Source: Enoplolaimus lenunculus (taxonomy: Eukaryota > Nematoda > Enoplea > Enoplida > Thoracostomopsidae). Taken from it: a stretch of 64,000 nt of DNA. The notes under the pieces are model-generated. The model made no database searches and was not told where the DNA came from. It saw only the letters and a program-made list of their open reading frames with translations. Positions 36,201-42,200 of this stretch are shown piece after piece; positions within the stretch are counted from its first letter, which is position 1; each line of letters starts with the position of its first letter. The DNA is taken from NCBI GenBank assembly GCA_030248215.1, contig JASANG010002678.1, positions 62,001 through 126,000 on the forward strand. Reading direction: 5' to 3'. The position numbers and the translations under genes are program-made.

Positions 36201-39200
36201 CAAACTGAGTCAAAATTCGACTCCGCCAGAGTCAAATTCAACTCAGTGAGTCGCTGAGTGAGTCAAATTTGACTCTGACGGAGTCGGATTTGATTCAGTT
36301 TGTGATGTCCGGGAAAGCCTATTTCAGGGAGAGTCAATTTGACTCTCAATTTTTTGCAGTGTATTATGTTCTGTCAGATATATACGGAACCCAGGTGATA
36401 TTTTGTACCTGTCTCAGTCTGTCTGAGCAGTTACGAACGACAATTTCCATATCGTCAAAGAGTCCAAAACCTTTCAACACACCAGGTTTAGGTGTTTCTT
36501 TGGAGCGATCTAAAATCAAAATAATTTTGAAATAGCAATTTTCGAAGCATTTTCAGGTATTGAAGCAGTTTTTGAAACTATCATCATCCATAAGCAAACC
36601 TAAAACCAACATAAACGAACCCGACAACAAGCCACTTTCTGTTTTGGACCTTTCTGTTAGTATTTCTATTAATTAGTTGTCATCGACGCTGTATTCTTGT
36701 CTTCCAACGAGTGTTCTGACAGTTTATTTTTCAATGTTTCAAGCGAAAAGCAAGCGTGCGTTACAAGAATTATATCCCCAAAAACAAGTTTGGATGTTTT
36801 TGGTTGAGCCAACAAAACCTAAGTGACAAGGGCTGGGTTTCCGAAACCCTACTTAAGTACGACTTAGTACCTAAATACTTACCTTCTAAGTAATTGCTTA
36901 ACCATTTTGTGGTTTTTAAAAGCGTACTTAAGTTAAGTAAATACTTTAGTCGCTGGCTAAATTTGATATACTACAAATAAACCGTTCAGGCATACTAACC
37001 TTAGTCTATACGAAATTGTAGATCCATGGTGCCTCCATAATGTAAGCTAAAACTTTTACTTTTTTCTTGTAGCAATGGCTGACATTTGGCGTTTATTTGG
37101 TTTTGCTCGAAAATTCATGTATTTGTTTAAGTCGGCGACTAAAGTAATTACTTAAGTATAACTTAAGTAAAAAACCTAAGTACGATTTTAGAAACCCAGC
37201 CATTGACAAATAATTTTCCGTTGCTCATGGATGCTTTCCCACACAGGCTTAGGTTTAGGCTCACACTTAGGCTTGTACGGTTAGGCTCAAGTTACATAAG
37301 CACAAAATCTGAGTAGCTTAAGCATAAATCTGAGCGTTAACCATTAACTGCAATTGGAGAAGTGTACAAGGGAGTTCCGTAGTTTACCTTTCTTTACACT
37401 GACCAGCCGATTGGTCACACACGAACCGCGGCAAGATATTGTTTTTTGTGGATTGTTCCAACAGTTTCCGGTCTGTGTAGGCACGTGTCCGAAAAATTTC
37501 TGAGCCGATGACGGCGGAATGATTCTTCCTAAAAGTACAACACAAAATCCTGTGAGTTCTGCTCGCTAGTGAAATTTTCAAAACGGTGTCATGGAATTTT
37601 TCAGATAACAGCTATTTGCCGTTAATACTTGACCAAATTTTACCATCGTTACGCTACGCAAAGAAGCAAGACCCATTATGCTTAAACGCTCTGTATACAA
37701 TCGAATTGCATAAAGTCTAGTTGGAAAATAATGTAAAACAAATAAAGCATAAAAACAGAGGGGACAACAGATAAAACATTTCTAGGGACGGGGGGGCAAA
37801 ATTATTCTAGAAGGGCTAAGCCCCTAGCCTCATTCTGGCTGCGGCGCAAAAAATATAGAAAAATACATACCTGATCGACCGACAATATCGAAACAATCGT
37901 AACATTGAATTTCTTCTTCTGAAACAATAACGTAAAATACAGAGTACGTTGTCTTTTACTTTATACAAAATTGCTCGAAAGCCAGCGATTATTTTTCTGT
38001 TCTTCACTCAAGCAAAAGACATTTAAGCTTTATAACAGACACAAATCTTCATTCAAAATAAGATGTAATAGTTCTTTTTTTTTATTTTTCTCGATTTGGC
38101 GCGGTATATTTTAGACAAACGATATCCATTCTTGTACTCTTATGTCATATCTAACGAGAAAATTGATTTGCTCTTTAGATTGACGGTCCCACGTCAATGA
38201 TAAGGGCTGGATCAATACGTTTAAGTGTAACAGTGAGAGCAAGGCAAAGCTTAGTTTACGCCTAAGCCTAAGGGCCAATGTAAAGAACAGGAGCGGAATA
38301 GTATTATAAGCAAATTCCAAAAAGCCTAAGCCTAAACCTAAGCCTAAGCTCAAGCGTAGAATGAGCCTATTCCTAAACGTAAGCCGAAGCCTAAGCCTAA
38401 GTCAAGCAAAAAAATTAGTCTAAACCTTAAGCTTACTTTATTCTAGTCTTTCAGAAAAACGTTCCGCCCCTGATCCTTACATGGGCCAGCCTAAGTATAC
38501 ACAAAAGCCTAATACTAAGCCTAAAGCCTTAACAAATCCTCAACCCTCACAGTCCGTGATTAAGTCCACAGCCTTTCCGTATCAAGCTGGGCAGAGCCGA
38601 TGGTTATACTAGGATTGACTACCTTCTTCTACAGGTTTGACCCCACAAGACGCAGAGCATTCAGTATTGCTGTTGTATACTGTGACCGCTGAAGTTGGTG
38701 GCGGATTGCATACAAGACCAAGCGTTCGTTGACATGTTTTTGTCGCTGTGTGGCACATCCAGCATATTTTCACACCTATTTTAAAACGAAAAACAAAATC
38801 AATATTATTTAAAGTTTAAAAAAACTTATCAAAATATCATTTTTACTAACAGTGGTAGATATTTGCGGATTTTAAGTTATCTGCCTCGGATGCTAATGGA
38901 TAAGACCAGTTAAGCGTAAGATGTGGATCTGCATTCGCAAAAATTTTGTTTAATAAACCATTGCAATTAAATAGTATAGAATATACACTCTCTTAATCAA
39001 AGCTAAAAAGTAGATAAGCTTACTTTTGAGTTGCTAATGTGTATCGGTTGAAGCAAAGTCGGGAAATGTAAAAATTACAATAGGGTGTTTGCAGATAAAC
39101 GTTTTAGGAACAAAACTACGCGTGCGACTAGTATTTTGGCCCATGTTACTTTAAATGGCCTCCAGGTTTATGGTGGATTTACAAAAGAGTAGGTTTAGAT

Positions 39201-42200
39201 TCTAGATTACTTTTATTTGCTTAGGCTTAGGCTTAGGCTTAGAAACACAGTTTTTGCAACGCTTAGGCTTAGACTTAGTAGTACGCTTCATCTACCGTTA
39301 CGTCCCTAAAAGTAACATTGGGCAGTATTTTTAGGAGTTGTTTGAATTGTCATCTAATTGTGTGTAGATTTAGTCCAATTTTGGCAGTCTGTTATACTGT
39401 TTTGAAACGTTTTTTGCATTCGGATACAATCTCTGAATAATTGGATTTACTCTTACCGTCGTCTGGAAGCTTAATCTGTTCATGCTTCGATTGATTTGAG
39501 TGAATTTTAAGCACAAACTCTGCTAAAATTATAATATCTATTTTTAAACTTGTATTCGACACCACACGAATTGAGCTGGCCCATGTATGTATAGAACAGG
39601 GCCGGATCATTTTCCGGAGGGGCTAGTTTGCCTAAGGTTATAAAACCTACAGTTTCAATTTGACCAAGATTAACATGTAAAAATGGTTATGCGTACCACG
39701 GCAAATACGGCCGGTAAGTTACCAAACTTAAGTACGGTTTTAGAAACGAGAGATCGAATAAATATTCACTTATCAATTACCAAAAAGTATTTAAATTTGT
39801 ATAAAGGTAAGTGAACTGTTAAAAGCTGATAAATGTTGCGAATTTCGAAGCATACGTAAGCTGTAGGAATTCACGTAATAAACAGTATTGTAACCACACC
39901 AGGGGGGGCGTAGTCAGGATTTTCTTTAGCGATTGGATAAATAGTATAAGCTCGTCCGAAAGTTTGTTTAGCGAGCGAGCGCAGTGAGCGAAAAATTTGT
40001 TTAACCTCGCCGGGTTATTCTAAAGCCTTGTACAAGTACCACGTTTTTCCTAATCGTTCCAGAAATTTTAGGCATATATCCGCCGACTCTCTTGTGTACT
40101 GTATACGCTCCTGATCCATACACTAAATAACAACACATACCTTCTTCTTTTCCGACTTTCGCCGGAGTTGTACTGCGTTGAGTTGTTGTTTGTATTCTTC
40201 CTCCTTGTCGATTCGATTGTTGCCGCAATTCCGTCGATGGGCGTCGTACTTGGTTTGTCGTTGTTGTCTTTGTTGTTGTTGTTGTCGTCGTCGTCGCCCC
40301 TCTGGCGTTTACCTGATTGACCCTACCGTTGCCGCTGTTTTGAGTATTTGTTGACTTTGCAGTTGTTGCTACTCTGTTGACAGTTGTCAATTTGTCAGTG
40401 TTTCGTGACCGGTTTTCCGATTGAGATTGTCGTCCGCGATTGCGATTATTTCGTCGATTTGCGCTTCGGACTTCGTTGCTTGTGTTGCTGTTGTTTTTGT
40501 TTTTGTTTTTGTTGTTGCGTCGATTGTTATTCCGGTTCCGGCCGCCGGTACGAGTTCTTGTCGCTGAATTTTGGGACGCTTGTTCGGTTTGTAAATCCCT
40601 GGTTCTGGTTCGTGAGCGATTTTGGTTTCGTCGATTTGAAGATCTTTGATTCGATCCGAAAGATCTCCCGTTTCCGCGTCTGCCATTTCGAGCTGGAATG
40701 GTGGACGCTAGAACAAGAACAAGAAAAATAAATAAATAAATACATACATCCATATATATGTATGTATATATGTCGATATATTCGCTCCATGATTTTAGTA
40801 TCTGAACATTTAGAACGCAAAACTTCCTCGTATGCTGCTAGTTGCTGGTACCTACGCTATGAAAGTACAAATTAACACCGAATTAACTTAAGTGAAAACG
40901 TATCTAACGATAGAATGAAATTAATAAGCTACAAAAACAAAGGATAATTACACTTGGAATTAAATCGGAACCGGATCAGAGTGTACAACCAGCTAAATCT
41001 TCGAAATGAATTTATTTGTTACTTAGCAACTTCAAAACAACCATTGTGTGACAAACACAACGATATCTGATACGTGACAAAGACAACCAAATCAATACAC
41101 CACAAAATTTAAATTCATATTGCAAATAACAAATAAAGTTAGTTTCAACTGAAACAAGAAAACAAAGTTGTACACCCTGACTTCAATTCAATAACATGCA
41201 AGTACCTCTTCGAGAATTTTCAAGTCGACAACGAATGCATTCAACGATAATAGAATGCCGAATCGTTCTCGGAACTGTATTGATCAAATCGCGAGAATTA
41301 CACGACCGGCCGCCGGAATACGAAAACAAACAAGCCGACGCCGACGACGGCCTTCCACGACGTCTTGCAGCACCGCTCGCTGGAATGAAGCCGACCGAAA
41401 AACAGAAATCAGATTTGGCTCGACATTTTTCGACGCATTCAACCAGTGAACTCGCGTTTGTTTCATGATACCAAGATCGATCTTCACGGACGTTTTCAAT
41501 ATCTTCGAGCATATCGAAATAGTAACTGCCGTCATTGCATTTTGACGCTAAAATTAAAATCCAATGAAATATTACTTTACTGTATTTCAATAACGTTTTA
41601 ACTTAATGAGCAAAATCGTGGTCGAATCCAAAATACTCAAGTTCAACTTAAATATGTAACGTTGATGCTACATGCAGCGACATTGCACCATAGCTTTTTT
41701 GGACATGAATTTGTCCATAAACGTCAATTACCCGGATCAGATTGCGTAAATAATCTTTGGACTAAAAATGTATTCTGGATCTATTAATAAAACTTAAACC
41801 GTAGAAAAATCGGTGTGGCATATTTTAAAGGTGTGTGGACCAAATTACTGGAGCTATATTGAAAAAATAACAGTTCGAGAGCGAAACAAGCATAAACCAC
41901 TCGCTCTCTTATTTGTTTGAGCCCAGTAGCGCATCAAAATTCGCCACAGATCATTTAGAGGAGAAATAGTGGAAACTTGGATTTGGAGTGTTAGCGTCAG
42001 TTTGAAACCTACCGAGACTGAAATTCCAAGACAGAGGGCAGCCAAATAGCGACCCTTGCCGGGGCCGAAAACGAAATCGTTTATCTATGGTACCGGATCT
42101 ATTTTATAACGGCTGAATTTTTCGTGTCAAATTTGTTGCGAGTATAGTGCTTTATCGTTGAAGATGTTTGTGTTTAACATTGACCTAATTAAACAACCCA

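Noticed and set aside
40384-40731. Plus-strand frames rich in Phe, Cys and Leu opposite the basic spacer exon
   Set aside because: They are the antisense shadow of the Arg/Asn-rich coding exon on the minus strand.
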